This document shows positions 12,301-21,530 of a stretch of DNA of 64,000 nucleotides, piece by piece. The notes beneath the pieces are model-generated. The model had not been told where the DNA came from and did no database searches. It saw only the letters and a list, made by a program, of their open reading frames with translations. The DNA lies in assembly GCA_019096065.1 (NCBI GenBank), contig JAGUCH010000004.1:1-64000 (forward strand). Direction: 5' to 3'. How positions within the stretch are numbered: the first letter of the stretch is position 1; every line of letters starts with the position of its first letter. The DNA comes from Paracyclopina nana (Eukaryota > Arthropoda > Copepoda > Cyclopoida > Cyclopettidae). A program made the translations under genes and the position numbers.

Positions 12301-14361
12301 ATCAGTACTTCATTGTCAATTAAGATTGGCCACTTTAAATAAATAAAATAGATAATAGATAAAGGAAATTTTTATAATCCAATTGCTCAAATCATCAAAG
12401 GCGACAAAGTACTGCTTTACCACCTCGGACGCCTAATTATAAATTAGCCGGATTTCAAATTGTTTCTGTACCAGGATCGACAAGCCAAACCGTCCTAGGA
12501 CCGACAGTCCTTGGATCAACAAAACGAATCGTCCCCAGATCGACAAAGTGTCTTTCTTGGTTTTGAAATATATGTAAAAAGAAATTTTTGATATATTCCT
12601 AGAAGTACCAGGTTAGCTCTAGTCTATCCAGCGACTGTTCGTGATAACAGGGGTGCCGTCACTAAGGCCTAAAATGAGGTGGGTTTTAGGATCTGAAATC
12701 AAAGTGGGTTTTACGATCTAACAAATTGGGTTTTAAAGCCTACAGATTTGGCATCAGGGTACTAAGATCTAAGTGGAAAAATCAAATATAGTTCATCATG
12801 GGTTTTATTATCTAAAGGCTAGGGTTTTAATATCTAACGGCCTAGGTTTTATGATCTAACACCGTGGGTTTTAAGATCTATTGCATCAGAACAAAAAAAA
12901 GTATTCTCAAAACCATGTTGCCAACTAAATCCTGAGCAAGCATTAGATGAAAATTAAATGCTAAATGCTATTAGTGAAGTTTTGATAATTGACATTAAAT
13001 GTTCCAACATTTTAGACTTTAAAACCCACGCATTTAGATCAAAACACCCAGGTACAACAAAATGATGCTTTTCCAATGTAGATCTTAAAACCCAGGAGAC
13101 TAGATCTTAACATCCAATTGTTAGGCTTTAGCATCCAAATCTTTAGAACTTAAAACCTTGGAGAAAAAAGCTTAGGCTTTAAAACCTATCTTTATAGTAG
13201 ATCCTAAAACCCACCCCTATTTTAGGCTTTAGTGACTTCTCCCGATAACAGTCGATCCAATCCGTTTTTCAATGCTGGTACAGTACGTTCTGCCAGCCAA
13301 GTACAGATCGTTTTAGTTGACCCATGTCCTTCTCTGTCATGACTGTCGATCCTAGATCAATCCTGTCTTATTGTTCCAAGGACAGTGTTCTCATAGTCGA
13401 TCCAGGGACAATCTGTTGCAGTCTATCCTGGGACAGAACGCTCTAGTCGATCCAAGTCCTTTATTGTCATGACTGTCGATCCAAGTACGATCCTGTCTTA
13501 TCAATTCCAGGAGTGTGTGTTCTCATAGTCAATCCAGGGACGATCTGTAGCAGTCTATCCAGGGACCGAATGCTCTAGTCGATACAAGTCGTTCATTGTC
13601 ATGACTGTCGATCCAAGTACAATCCTGTCTTATCGATCCAAGGACATTATTCTCATAGTCGATCCATGGATGATCTGTTGGAGTCGATCCAGGGACAGAA
13701 TGTTCTAGTCGATCCAGGTACGGCCGCCCACTTAAATAAAGTAAAAGAATCATAATAAACTCGCCTTTCCACCGATCCAAGTTGTGGGCGGGAGCTGGAA
13801 CACGGTGTCCATGTCGGACTCTTGGACCGAGACGCTCCGGATGATGAGCTTGGCCGCGGCCTCCTTGCTCATGTTGTTGATGTGGAGGGGGTCGATTTGG
13901 GCGGCGAGGTGGCCGCGCACCTGGTACGACCGGATCGTGGCCTGGACGGCCAGGTGGGCGTCAATCACTTTGGAGGCCACTCCCCCCTGCGCGGAGGCCA
14001 CGCCCACGGCCGCCGATCCCGCCGAGGCGGCCGAGAGGGCGGGCAAGAAGGCGGAGAGGGGCACTTCGTTGGCGCGGGTGTTGCCGAGGGAGGGCGGGGG
14101 CGTGTAGCTGATGCCCCTGAAGTAGGCGTCCCAGGAGGCGTGGACGGAGGCGGGGTCCGCCGCCCACGACTCGTACATTTCGTCCACGTACGCCGAGCTC
14201 GAGCCGCTCAGGAAGGACTCGGCATTATTTAGGGTTGGGGGCGGCGGAGGGGGCGGGGCCGAGGTCAGGAAGGCCACCGGAGCGCCACGCCCGTTTTGAT
14301 TGAGGGCGTGGCCCAGCCGCTGCTGCCAGAGCAAGTTGATCGCGCACCTGGATCGATGCAT
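332..14361 (-). CDS. OGDH: 2-oxoglutarate dehydrogenase E1, mitochondrial (complete, 7 coding exons)
   Basis: Thiamine-diphosphate E1 component of the 2-oxoglutarate dehydrogenase complex (TCA cycle, mitochondrial matrix). Coding exons: 14361-13765, 12087-11989, 8468-7665, 5305-4749, 3386-2917, 2102-1663, 418-332. Together they encode about 1017 aa, close to the roughly 1023 aa of animal OGDH, and phases agree at every junction. Visible landmarks: conserved start of the mature region ([17 protein letters not shown]), [12 protein letters not shown], the cofactor region [10 protein letters not shown] and [31 protein letters not shown], and a short last exon with PSPATGSK. Start: the ATG at 14361 follows a 3' splice site (TTTTCAG at about 14369), so the 5' UTR is probably spliced. 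The first intron is GC-AG (AAG|GCGAGT). Exons are strikingly GC-rich compared with the other genes here. The introns carry most of the local repeats. Confidence 0.97.
1013..1566. mobile_element. Foldback family A, copy A2 with 8 bp TSD
   Basis: Lies in the last OGDH intron. The left half has units reading CTTGGATCGACAA and the right half has the same units inverted (GTCGATCCAAGGAC). The ends are GGACTCCTGCCC and GGCCGCCC. They are flanked by an exact 8 bp direct repeat CTCTTTTG at 1005-1012 and 1567-1574. No protein is encoded, so it is non-autonomous. Foldback elements with iterated inverted arms and 8 bp TSDs are known; the superfamily here is not established. Confidence 0.8.
2330..2400 (-). 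tRNA. tRNA-like sequence, probably pseudogene or SINE head
   Basis: On the minus strand there is an A-box-like GGTCAGTAGAGTG, a putative anticodon arm with loop CTCCTAA (CCT), a B-box GGTTCGATCC, and a T run downstream. The acceptor stem does not pair well, so a working tRNA is doubtful. It sits in OGDH intron 5, which otherwise shows nothing recognisable. Confidence 0.35.
3390..4735 (+). repeat. Family F dispersed repeat, several units in OGDH intron 4
   Basis: Imperfect tandem copies of a unit of several hundred bp marked by GATGGCGCTTTCTCGAGCAAG, GGAGCCACGCTTGAAAAACT and GTACTTGCTCAGGTTGC. It fills the intron between exons 4 and 5. The same family occurs inverted at about 6.1-7.6 kb and as single copies near 56.4 and 63.3 kb. 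The small ORFs in it are not conserved between units. Confidence 0.75.
5371..5960. repeat. 18 bp satellite array in OGDH intron 3
   Basis: An AT-rich tandem array of an 18 bp unit, AAATTCAAGATCTAAATC, about 20 clear copies. Sub-blocks carry shared variants (CAGAATC, ACTAATTC), showing local block amplification. It then decays into a looser motif around TTGGATCAAGGTC. Confidence 0.9.
6100..7645 (-). repeat. Family F repeat, tandem inverted copies in OGDH intron 3
   Basis: About three to four copies of a unit of roughly 400 bp in the opposite orientation to the copies at 3.4-4.7 kb. Recognised by GCGCCATCTATTTTGGCAAC, GAGCCATAAAACCATTTTC and CTAGAGTTTTTCAAGC. With the array in the next intron it forms a large inverted repeat around OGDH exon 4. 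Confidence 0.8.
8717..9414. mobile_element. Foldback family A, copy A3 with 8 bp TSD
   Basis: Same ends as A2 (GGACTCCTACCC and GGCCGCCC) and the same change of motif orientation across the element. It is flanked by TGTTTAAT (8709-8716) and TGTTCAAT (9415-9422), an 8 bp TSD with one mismatch. Its right arm contains a 39 bp unit repeated about four times (9061-9213), which creates a spurious repetitive ORF. Located in OGDH intron 2. Confidence 0.8.
9516..10109. mobile_element. MITE M1, copy 1, carrying two tRNA-like modules
   Basis: A 594 bp element with a near-perfect terminal inverted repeat of about 23 bp beginning TTTTATATACTGTAATACGA. Inside, on the minus strand, are two tRNA-like segments: one near 9735-9795 (CATAGCTCAGTCGTTAGAG and GAGGTTCAAGTC) and one near 9880-9935 (TGGCATAGTGGTCAGAGCGC). 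An inverted second copy lies at 22481-23075. No coding capacity is seen. Confidence 0.75.
10381..11740. mobile_element. Foldback-like family C element
   Basis: The left arm (10381-10615) is a tandem array of a 15 bp unit like ACTGTTAAAATCCGT. The right arm (about 11590-11740) holds the inverse motif (GCGGATTTTAACAG). The outermost sequences AATGTTCTGTCCAAATCC and GGATTTGAACAGACATG are near inverse. The middle (about 0.95 kb) has no recognised gene and includes a short GC dinucleotide run near 11458. No clear target duplication was found. Confidence 0.6.
12468..13729. mobile_element. Foldback family A, copy A4, interrupted by family B
   Basis: Family A motifs in one orientation from about 12468, then inverted from 13250 to the GGCCGCCC terminus at 13729. 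The left terminus is not clearly preserved and no convincing TSD is seen. It lies in the GC-AG first intron of OGDH, a few dozen bp from exon 1. The family B element is inserted inside it. Confidence 0.7.
12651..13243. mobile_element. Foldback family B element nested in A4, 8 bp TSD
   Basis: A 593 bp element with outer ends GGGTGCCGTCACTAA and TTAGTGACTTCTCCC and an exact 8 bp direct repeat GATAACAG at 12643-12650 and 13244-13251. The left arm repeats GGGTTTTAAGATCTA; the right arm repeats the inverse TAGATCTTAAAACCCA. Its sequence is unrelated to family A although the architecture is the same. Confidence 0.8.
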
Positions 14362-15452
14362 GATGTGACTGAAAATGGGAAACAAAAATTAAACTTTTTT
14401 TTTGCCTTTTTTTTGGCAACTTGTCAGCGATTCAAAGGAAAGCCAAAATGTGACCTCATTTTCACTGACATCAAGGATACCGAAAAAAAGCTCCAGAAAA
14501 CGGCTTGAATAAGATCAATTCAGATGAAATTAAGTTGATCAATTCTGGTCACTTTAAATTATTTCATGAAAATGAACTAAATGAATTTTGGTTGGTTTGA
14601 ATTTCAATATCCTTAAAGTATTCAAAAGTTTCAGACCTTACCTTTAATTTTCTAGGCTGCTGCACTTGAAAACTCTATTCTTCTTATTAAGTACTCTTCT
14701 CCGGATTTTCCAGAATTCCCAACTTGAAATTCGTGGAAAATTTCAGCAGCCACCTTGTGTTATTTCTTCAAGTTGACAGATCGACTGAGAGCCACTATCT
14801 TTTGAAAAGATCTCAAGAATACTCAAAAATAAACTACATTCAACTTCGAGAGGTAATTATTTAGAAAATTATTATTTCACCTACCAAAGAAGAAGCTTTA
14901 ATTGTCCATGGTTTGGATTCTTCACTGGAAAAGAAACTAAAACAGTGCTTTTCAGATGCCTTAGAATTGATTAGTCAATTCTGCGCAACCTTGACCACGG
15001 AGAGCGCCATTCGAAACGTCAAAATGTTCAGACATTGCAATTTTTCAGGTTTTCCTTGTAAAAAATGGCTTCTTTTCGCAGTTTTGCAGCGCAGATATTG
15101 CAGATAGCAATATCAAGTTAACACCTCCTCATTTGGCGAAAAAATCAATCAGACCAAAAGTTCAAGCCTGTGCCGCAAATTCTAAGGCAAACCTTTTAAA
15201 TAAGCAACACCTTATCTATCTTAACTTAATCATTTAAAAAATGATTAAATTCAAGGCAAACGTAAAATTCATGGTTTCATAATTTTAAAACTTTTGAGCT
15301 CAAAAAAGCGCTATTTTAAACCAATCAATTCTGAAAGTAATGCGAGCCCGACTCTTTTTTCCGAGCCATTTTTCTTTTACTGTCAACAAATTCTTGTGTC
15401 ACGTCATCTGAGCTTTTCGAAAGTCAAATTTCAAAAAAAAGAGCTTTTGAAG
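14362..15452. other. Divergent intergenic region OGDH / ZFPL1
   Basis: Separates the OGDH start (minus strand) from the ZFPL1 start (plus strand) and must hold both promoters. The OGDH side shows a 3' splice site at about 14369, implying an untranslated first exon further upstream that I cannot place. No TATA box, repeat or conserved ORF is evident. Confidence 0.5.
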
Positions 15453-18231
15453 ATGGGGCTGTGCAAATGCCCGAAACGCAAAGTGACGAACCAGTTTTGC
15501 TTCGAGCATCGTGTCAACGTCTGCGAGCACTGCATGGTTCAAAAGCACCCCAAAGTAAGCCAAAAATGCCAATTCATTGAACTCATTGCTTACATTTCTC
15601 TTTTGATTTAGTGTGTGGTGCAAAGTTATCTGCAGTGGCTCCAGGACAGCGACTACAACCCGAATTGCTCCTTTTGTGATCAGGAATTGGCGGACGAGCT
15701 CTGTGTGCGGCTCGCATGCTACCGTAAGAGCCTTAAAAATGAGTAAATATTTTAATGGGTCAATATTAGATCAAGCTTCTTTTTATTGAAATGCAGCATT
15801 TATGGGGTTCAAACTTGATGAAGCAATTTGTAAAGAAGTGAAGAAGCCAAAAATGAGTACATGAAATTTTTTTTGTAAATTTGATTATGGGACTTTTTCA
15901 AGGAGATGGGCATAGCTTTTTAGTAAAAGTTAAATATCATGATCTTATTGTTATTATTAGATGGAGGGTGATGATAGTAGTGGTTGACCTGACAGCAATC
16001 CTCATAGTAATCTTCTTCATAGTCATTGTAGTAGTAGTCGTTCCTCCGGCTTCGCTTCCTGCTGCTACTGGAGCGTTTCAAGAAATCCTTGCGATTCTTG
16101 AGCTTGGAATAGTGACGTTGAGCCTCGGTCATGGCCTCGTAAGCGGCCTCAATTTCAGCCTCGACTTGCTCCTTCGTCAGGTTTTCGTAGTACTCATCCG
16201 TCTTCTCCAACTGCTGCCCATTTCCGCCATTTTCCCCTTGATTCTGGCCTTGATTCTGAACTTGAGCCGCCACGTGGTCCGCCATGTTAATCCAATTCAG
16301 CTTTGTTACCCGTCAGCCGTATGAGCAGAGCTACCAGACTGAGAATGTACAAAATCGCCGTTTCCTTTGCAGATGTGTTTCATTGGGTCTGCCTGGACAA
16401 ATGGGCGCGAAGCTTGCCCACGAACACTGCGCCGGCCGGATATCAATGTCAGAATTGCTCAGAGTGCATTTTCCCCTCGGATAACTTGGTTTCGCCTGTG
16501 GCTGACGCCCTAAGGAAGTTGCTTACAGATGTCAATTGGGCCAGAGCTGGCCTCGGCCTCCCACTCCTCGAGGAGAGAAGCGAGAAAAGGCCAGAATTCT
16601 CCATTCCTGCCGGCCCGAGGCCGCCCCCAGATGGAGAATCCGTCAATTCGACTTCTTCGCATAAAGATGTCCCCAGGTACACAAAGTGAGTTATAAGATT
16701 AATCCGGAGAAAAGTTTTCAAGTCCGCAAGATGGAGCTGCCATTTGTTTAGGCGGAAATAGCCGACTAGACACTACATTTTTCCCCATTTAATGCTGGAA
16801 AATGCCATAAAGTGCAGATAGTGATACAATCCACTTTTGGTATTTTTCTCCAACATAGGAAAATGAATGAGCAAAATCTCTTGATCAAGGCGCTCTGCAT
16901 CAATTTAAGTGCGTTAGATGACTTGAATGATCATCTACTATTTTTGACCCGTTTTCAGTCCAAATATAGATGATGTTTGCCAATCATCATCTATATTTGC
17001 ACCACTAATCTCCTGAACTTACAAAATGTATAAATAAAGAGGGACTAATTTAGATTATTGCAACTAGCTATTTTCAAGGTAAACAAAAAATATTTCAAAA
17101 TACATCTTTCACCTACCATTGGACAAATAAAAGAAATTAAAACTATTCTTAAGAATTTTTAAATAAACTGTGCTTTCCCAACATTTCAAATTCTTTTTCT
17201 TTGGCATATAAATCAAGAGACATATTGAACTTCTGGCTCTAATTTTTGCTAGCTTTTTGGCCCACTGAATATGTATTTTTTAAATCTAAATAATAAAAAT
17301 AGTTCCTTAATAGGTAGTTTTTCCTATATATAGATTTTTCAAGAGTAATATTTTGCATATTTACATGAGCTTGATAAACATCAAAAATCACCTAATTTGG
17401 TCCAATTATGACGGCTGATCCAAGAATCATCTATATTTATACCACACTTGAGCTCAGGAAAGTAGCAGTGCAAATATAGATTATGATTGGCATTTATCAT
17501 CTATATTTGGACTGATATATATATACGGGTCCAATAAAATAGATGATCATCTAAATCATCTTAACCATTTATATTCAAACAGAGCACCTTGATTAAGAGA
17601 TTGTGTTCATTCATTTTCCTTTGTTGGAGAAAAATACCAAAAGTGGATTTTATCACTATCTGCACTTTATGGCATTTTCCAGCGTTTAATGGGGAAAAAT
17701 GCAGTGACTAGTAGGCAATTTCCGCCCAAACAAATAGCAGCTCCATCTTGCGGACTTGAAACACATTCAGCAATTTAAATTACGTTTAAAGCTTTCCTGT
17801 GATACTTAAAAACTTGCCTCAAGAATCAATCTCAATCCGGATTTGAGTTTGTCAATGTCATTTTTTGCAGTCCCTTGGCCAATCGGACGAGCAGCTTGAG
17901 CAAAGATGTCGCTATGGCTGCAGCCTCGAACCAATCCTTGATGTCCTCCACAACGTCAGTCAACTTGAGCGATGACATTGATGAGAACAAATACAAAAGG
18001 AGGTCGGCGATGACCTGGCTTGCCAGATGGTGGAGGTCGTATGTAGCTCCCAGCCTCCGAGGACGGAGGTCAAGCAAAAAGCAGCAGCAGCTCATCACTG
18101 CTCTCCTAGCTTTGCTTGCATTTGCTTTACTGATATTCTTGTTTGCACACTTTGGCCGCTCTGGTGACAACGACAACAGCAATCCCATGCTGGATCCCAT
18201 GAACAACCCAAACATACGCATTGGAATTTAG
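15453..18231 (+). CDS. ZFPL1: Zinc finger protein-like 1 (cis-Golgi membrane protein)
   Basis: Exons 15453-15554, 15612-15723, 16373-16685 and 17871-18231 give 295 aa (human about 310). The N-terminus [20 protein letters not shown] and [17 protein letters not shown] are near identical to animal ZFPL1. Cys/His pairs form the B-box-like and RING-like zinc fingers (about residues 1-105), followed by [15 protein letters not shown] and [12 protein letters not shown]. The last exon has [15 protein letters not shown], a hydrophobic segment [18 protein letters not shown] and the typical end [13 protein letters not shown], that is, a tail anchor. Family knowledge: ZFPL1 is an integral cis-Golgi protein that binds GM130. 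Intron 2 contains an antisense gene and intron 3 a long inverted repeat. A candidate AATAAA lies at 18254-18259. Confidence 0.96.
15920..16285 (-). CDS. Small antisense gene nested in ZFPL1 intron 2, unknown function
   Basis: A single-exon ORF of 121 aa lying wholly inside ZFPL1 intron 2 on the opposite strand. I do not recognise the family. The N-terminal third is rich in Asn, Gln and Gly. The middle (about residues 30-68, from [20 protein letters not shown]) looks helical and charged. Then come a Ser/Arg basic patch and a Tyr/Asp/Glu-rich tail. Supporting features: good start context (AACATGGCG) and AATAAA on the same strand at 15787-15782, about 135 nt after the stop. The promoter would overlap ZFPL1 exon 3. 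It could be a retrogene or a chance ORF. Confidence 0.5.
   Translation of the reverse strand: MADHVAAQVQNQGQNQGENGGNGQQLEKTDEYYENLTKEQVEAEIEAAYEAMTEAQRHYSKLKNRKDFLKRSSSSRKRSRRNDYYYNDYEEDYYEDCCQVNHYYHHPPSNNNNKIMIFNFY
16719..17758. mobile_element. Long-inverted-repeat element (family E) in ZFPL1 intron 3
   Basis: About 1.04 kb with arms of roughly 270 bp. The left arm begins CAAGTCCGCAAGATGGAGCT and the right arm ends with its inverse AGCTCCATCTTGCGGACTTG. Both arms share GGAAAATGCCATAAAGTGCA or its complement. No ORF is seen and no clear target duplication was found. Confidence 0.8.
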
Positions 18232-18236
18232 CATTT

Positions 18237-18554
18237 ATGAACAAATTACCCGAAATAAAGACTTCAGCATCAGTCAACTTGAGCGATGACATTGACGAGA
18301 ACAAATACAAAAGGAGGTCGGCGATGACCTGGCTTGCCAGATGGTGGAGGTCATATGTGTCTCCCAGCCTCCGAGGACAGAGGTCAAGCAAAAAGCAGCA
18401 GCAGCTCATCACTGCACTCCTTGCTTTGCTTGCATTTGCTTTACTGATATTCTTGTTTGCACACTTTGGCCGCTCTGGTGACAACGACAACAGCGATCCC
18501 ATGCTGGATCCCATGAACAACCCTAACATATGCATTGGAATTAAGCATTTGTGA
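18237..18554 (+). pseudogene. Second copy of the ZFPL1 terminal exon
   Basis: Repeats the ZFPL1 tail-anchor exon from [19 protein letters not shown] through the membrane segment to [14 protein letters not shown], intact in frame and highly similar at DNA level. It starts after a possible acceptor (GACTTCAG|CATCAG) and is followed by AATAAA at 18568-18573, so use as an alternative last exon is possible. A non-functional tandem duplicate is equally possible. Confidence 0.8.
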
Positions 18555-18889
18555 ACAAATTAACCTTAATAAAGACTTCAGCATCAGTCAACTTAAGCGA
18601 TGACAATGACGAGAACAAATACAAAAGGAGGTTGGCAATGACCTGGTTTGCCAAATGGTGGAGGTCGTATGTAGCTCCCAACCTCCGAGGATGGAGGTCA
18701 AGCAAAAAGCAGCAGCAGCTCATCACTACTCTCCTCGCTTTGCTTGCTTTTGCTTTACTTATATTCTTGTTTGCACACTTTGGCCGATCTGGTGACAACA
18801 ACAACAGCGATCCCATGCTGGATCCCATGACCAACCAATACATATTCAATGGCATTAAATATTTAAGAGCAAATTTGCCTTTTTTATGA
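18555..18889 (+). pseudogene. Third copy of the ZFPL1 terminal exon
   Basis: A more diverged third copy ([20 protein letters not shown], then membrane segment, then MLDPMTNQYIFNGI). The frame is still open. It is preceded by the same ACTTCAGCATCAG junction as copy two, showing that the unit was duplicated stepwise. Confidence 0.8.
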
Positions 18890-18939
18890 GGCCGATATTT
18901 GAAAACATTGTTTGAGAGTTCTCTAATGCAAATCCGCAT

Positions 18940-19270
18940 GAAATTCCTTCATAGATTTGAAGAAGCGTTGTTATTAGTCTACATAAGATTATTATTCCAA
19001 AGCCTTGACTAGGCTTTCTGCGGTCTCCAAAGCAATTTCGGCCTCAGCTTTGGCAACCTCATCTGCAGCAGACGATGCTGAAGCCTGACCTTCTTTTAAC
19101 AACTTCTTGGCATCACTTAATTAAGCTACTGCAAACTGCAATTTTTCTAGTATTAGCTTTAAATTAAGACTTGATAGCCCACTTTGGCCGGCCTGGTGAC
19201 AACAACATTATCGATCCCATGCTGGATCCCATGAACTCCAACATACGCATTGGGATTTTTCACTTATGAA
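18940..19270. pseudogene. Broken duplicate of ATP5F1D last exon plus ZFPL1 exon fragment
   Basis: 18960-19115 duplicates the minus-strand last exon of ATP5F1D (DEVAKAEAEIALETAES is readable) but has an in-frame stop further upstream. 19180-19260 then repeats the end of the ZFPL1 exon (CACTTTGGCCGGCCTGGTGA). The order shows that the whole tail-to-tail ZFPL1/ATP5F1D junction was duplicated, not only one gene. Confidence 0.75.
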
Positions 19271-19378
19271 CAAATTAGGCCGAGATTTGAAAACGTTATT
19301 CAAGACTTTGAAAAGAAAATCCGCATGAAGATCCTTCATAGATTTGAAGAAGCGTTGTTATTATTCTACGTAAGATTA

Positions 19379-19906
19379 TTATTCCAAAGCCTTGACGAGG
19401 CTTTCTGCGGTCTCCAAAGCAATTTCGGCCTCAGCTTTGGCAACCTCATCTGCGGCAGCCGACATTTGAGCCTGTGCTTCCGCCAACAACTTCTTGGCCT
19501 CGCCCAAGTCCAACTGGGCCAAACTGTGCGCCTCCTCGGCCAAAATTTGAACACTGAAAAGAACTATGAATAGATGGAAACCTCAGCTAAACCTGCACAA
19601 GTACCTGGAGTCCTCGTTGATGGTGACGGTTCCGGAGGAGACGAAAAACTTGCTGGTGTCTCCGGACTGCTCGTAGACGGTGACAACTCCGGGCTTGAGG
19701 ACAGCCAAGGAGGGGACGTGAGCGGGCAAAATGCCGAAGGATCCGGAGAACGACGGCACGTCCACTTGCTTCACGTCGGCCTTGTTGTAATGGATGCCAT
19801 TGGGAGCGGCGAATGTGAAACTCATCTGGGACATTGAGTGGCTCTGCACCACACTTGTCCTCCTCAGGGAACGAAGCAGAGTCGAAGATCCAAACCTGAG
19901 AGCCAT
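19379..19906 (-). CDS. ATP5F1D: ATP synthase subunit delta, mitochondrial (F1 central stalk)
   Basis: Exons 19906-19605 and 19553-19379 (51 bp intron) encode 158 aa, near the 168 aa of the human protein. The N-terminus is a basic, Ser-rich mitochondrial presequence (MALRFGSSTLLRSLRRTS). The mature part starts MSFTFAAPNGIHYN, with VDVPSFSGSFGILPAHVP and SKFFVSSGTVTINEDS in the beta-sandwich domain. It ends in the Ala/Glu-rich two-helix hairpin (EEAHSLAQLDLGEAKKLLAE). The subunit joins gamma and epsilon in the rotor stalk of F1. It is convergent with ZFPL1; its last exon exists as a broken copy upstream of ZFPL1's last duplicate fragment. Confidence 0.96.
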
Positions 19907-20388
19907 TTTTCGCTGTCTCTTCTTCTTCTTCTGGTCCTCGGAAGGAAAATGGCCGAAATTTTGATTTGTCGGCTCGCTAAGCCAAAAAGGAAGGAACTAT
20001 AAAAAAACTGTCTTTTTTGAGATAACGGCCATAAAAATAGCGCACTAGGCCATTTAGAGAAGTTATACTAGAATTTTTTCTGTTTTGGGCTAACGGCCTA
20101 GAGGCAACAGCTGTTTGTTGACATTTTCAAATTCTTGCGCGGGATTCATTGATTTGGTTAAAAAACTCGCGAAATGGACATACGTCACATTACGCGAGTC
20201 TTTTCCAAGACTTTTCATGAAAAATTGAAAAGTAATAAGTGAGTGTACTTAAAAAAGGTGCTAAATGGACAGTAGGGAATCAGGTAAGCAAATTAAGTTT
20301 ACTTTTCTTGATTTTCAAGCTTTTGCTTAGCGTACTTTAATTTCTGGCAGGATTTTTGCTTGAGTTATATAAGACATATGATGCCCAA

Positions 20389-21462
20389 CGCATTGACTTG
20401 AAGAAGGTCCGAACCCAAACTCTTTACAACGCCCAAAAAATATACATTTTCTGAAAGCTTATGTTCTAAAGGTTCATTTGGTAATAATTTAAAAATCCTG
20501 GCCTATGGCTTCCCATAACGTAAAATTTTCAAAAACGTCTAGCGCCTACAGTTTATTATTTTTTGAGATTATTTATAACAATGACCCCCTATGAAATAAG
20601 AAAATCAAACTTTTTTATTATATAAGCAAGCCTGTAAAATGCACTCAAATTCAGATATTTGCTACCAAACTTATTATGCCAAATTAATCAAGTTGGTAGT
20701 AAACAACTTTTAGCATGGCTATATCTCCGTTTTTGTTCATCCTAGCGATTTTCCTATGAAGTAACATAAGCTTTATTTTTGAATTTTAGTGGGGGTTATT
20801 TAAGCTAATTATCCCTAAGAAATGAGCCGTTTTTGCGCTAAACGTTTTAAAAAATTTTCTGTTTTTGGAAGCGATAGCCGAGGATTTTTATTTTATCACC
20901 AAATTAACCCTTGGGACATACGCTTTCAGAAAATATACAGTCTTTTTCAGAGAATTCTAAGTACATTGAAATCAAAAGTTTGTGTTACGGATTTGATAAA
21001 TGCTAGACATGATGGATATCGTTGGAAACCTTGAAACTCTGGTCTTCTTTTTTATTGATATCACTTCAATGCACACATTTCAAATTGGTCAAAATTGCTA
21101 ATTTTGAGGGTTTCTTTTTTGCGATAAAGGATTAATTGTTCCTCTTAGTATTAAAATAGCAAATGGTTCATCGGTGATTTTGATTTTATTATGAAAATAC
21201 TTGATTTTAGTTGCATTCAGTAGGTGAAAAATTGCACTTTTGCTCTAAAAAAGTTGCCCCGGAAAAATTTAATTTTCTTATCTTTTTTACTTTTATTTAG
21301 TGATTTTCACTGCTACAAAACAGATGGCCAAAGATTCAAGCTTTCCAACGATATCCATTTTGTACCGCATTTCTCAAATCCGTAACACAAACTTTTGATT
21401 TCAAAGTGCGTAGAATTCTCTCAAACAGACTGTATAATTCTTAGGTTTGCCAAGTCAATGTG
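20389..21462. mobile_element. MITE M2, copy a, interrupted by M3
   Basis: Ends CGCATTGACTTG and CAAGTCAATGTG, flanked by the 4 bp direct repeat CCAA. The sub-terminal inverted repeat is long (AAGCTTATG...GGTTCATTTGGT and inverse). The middle is non-coding. The M3 element is inserted inside its right arm. Confidence 0.8.
20938..21432. mobile_element. MITE M3 (Tc1/mariner-type), nested in M2
   Basis: 495 bp with ends CAGTCTTTTTCAGAGAATTC and GAATTCTCTCAAACAGACTG, flanked by TA on both sides, and long internal inverse similarity (TTTGTGTTACGGATTTGA and complement). The TA target and CAGT ends point to Tc1/mariner mobilisation. It interrupts M2 copy a. Confidence 0.8.
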
Positions 21463-21530
21463 CCAAATAAGAGTTCGAAAGTGGTTCTTTTTTTAAATAT
21501 TGTCAAAGAAAGATTTAAAAGTGATTTCTT

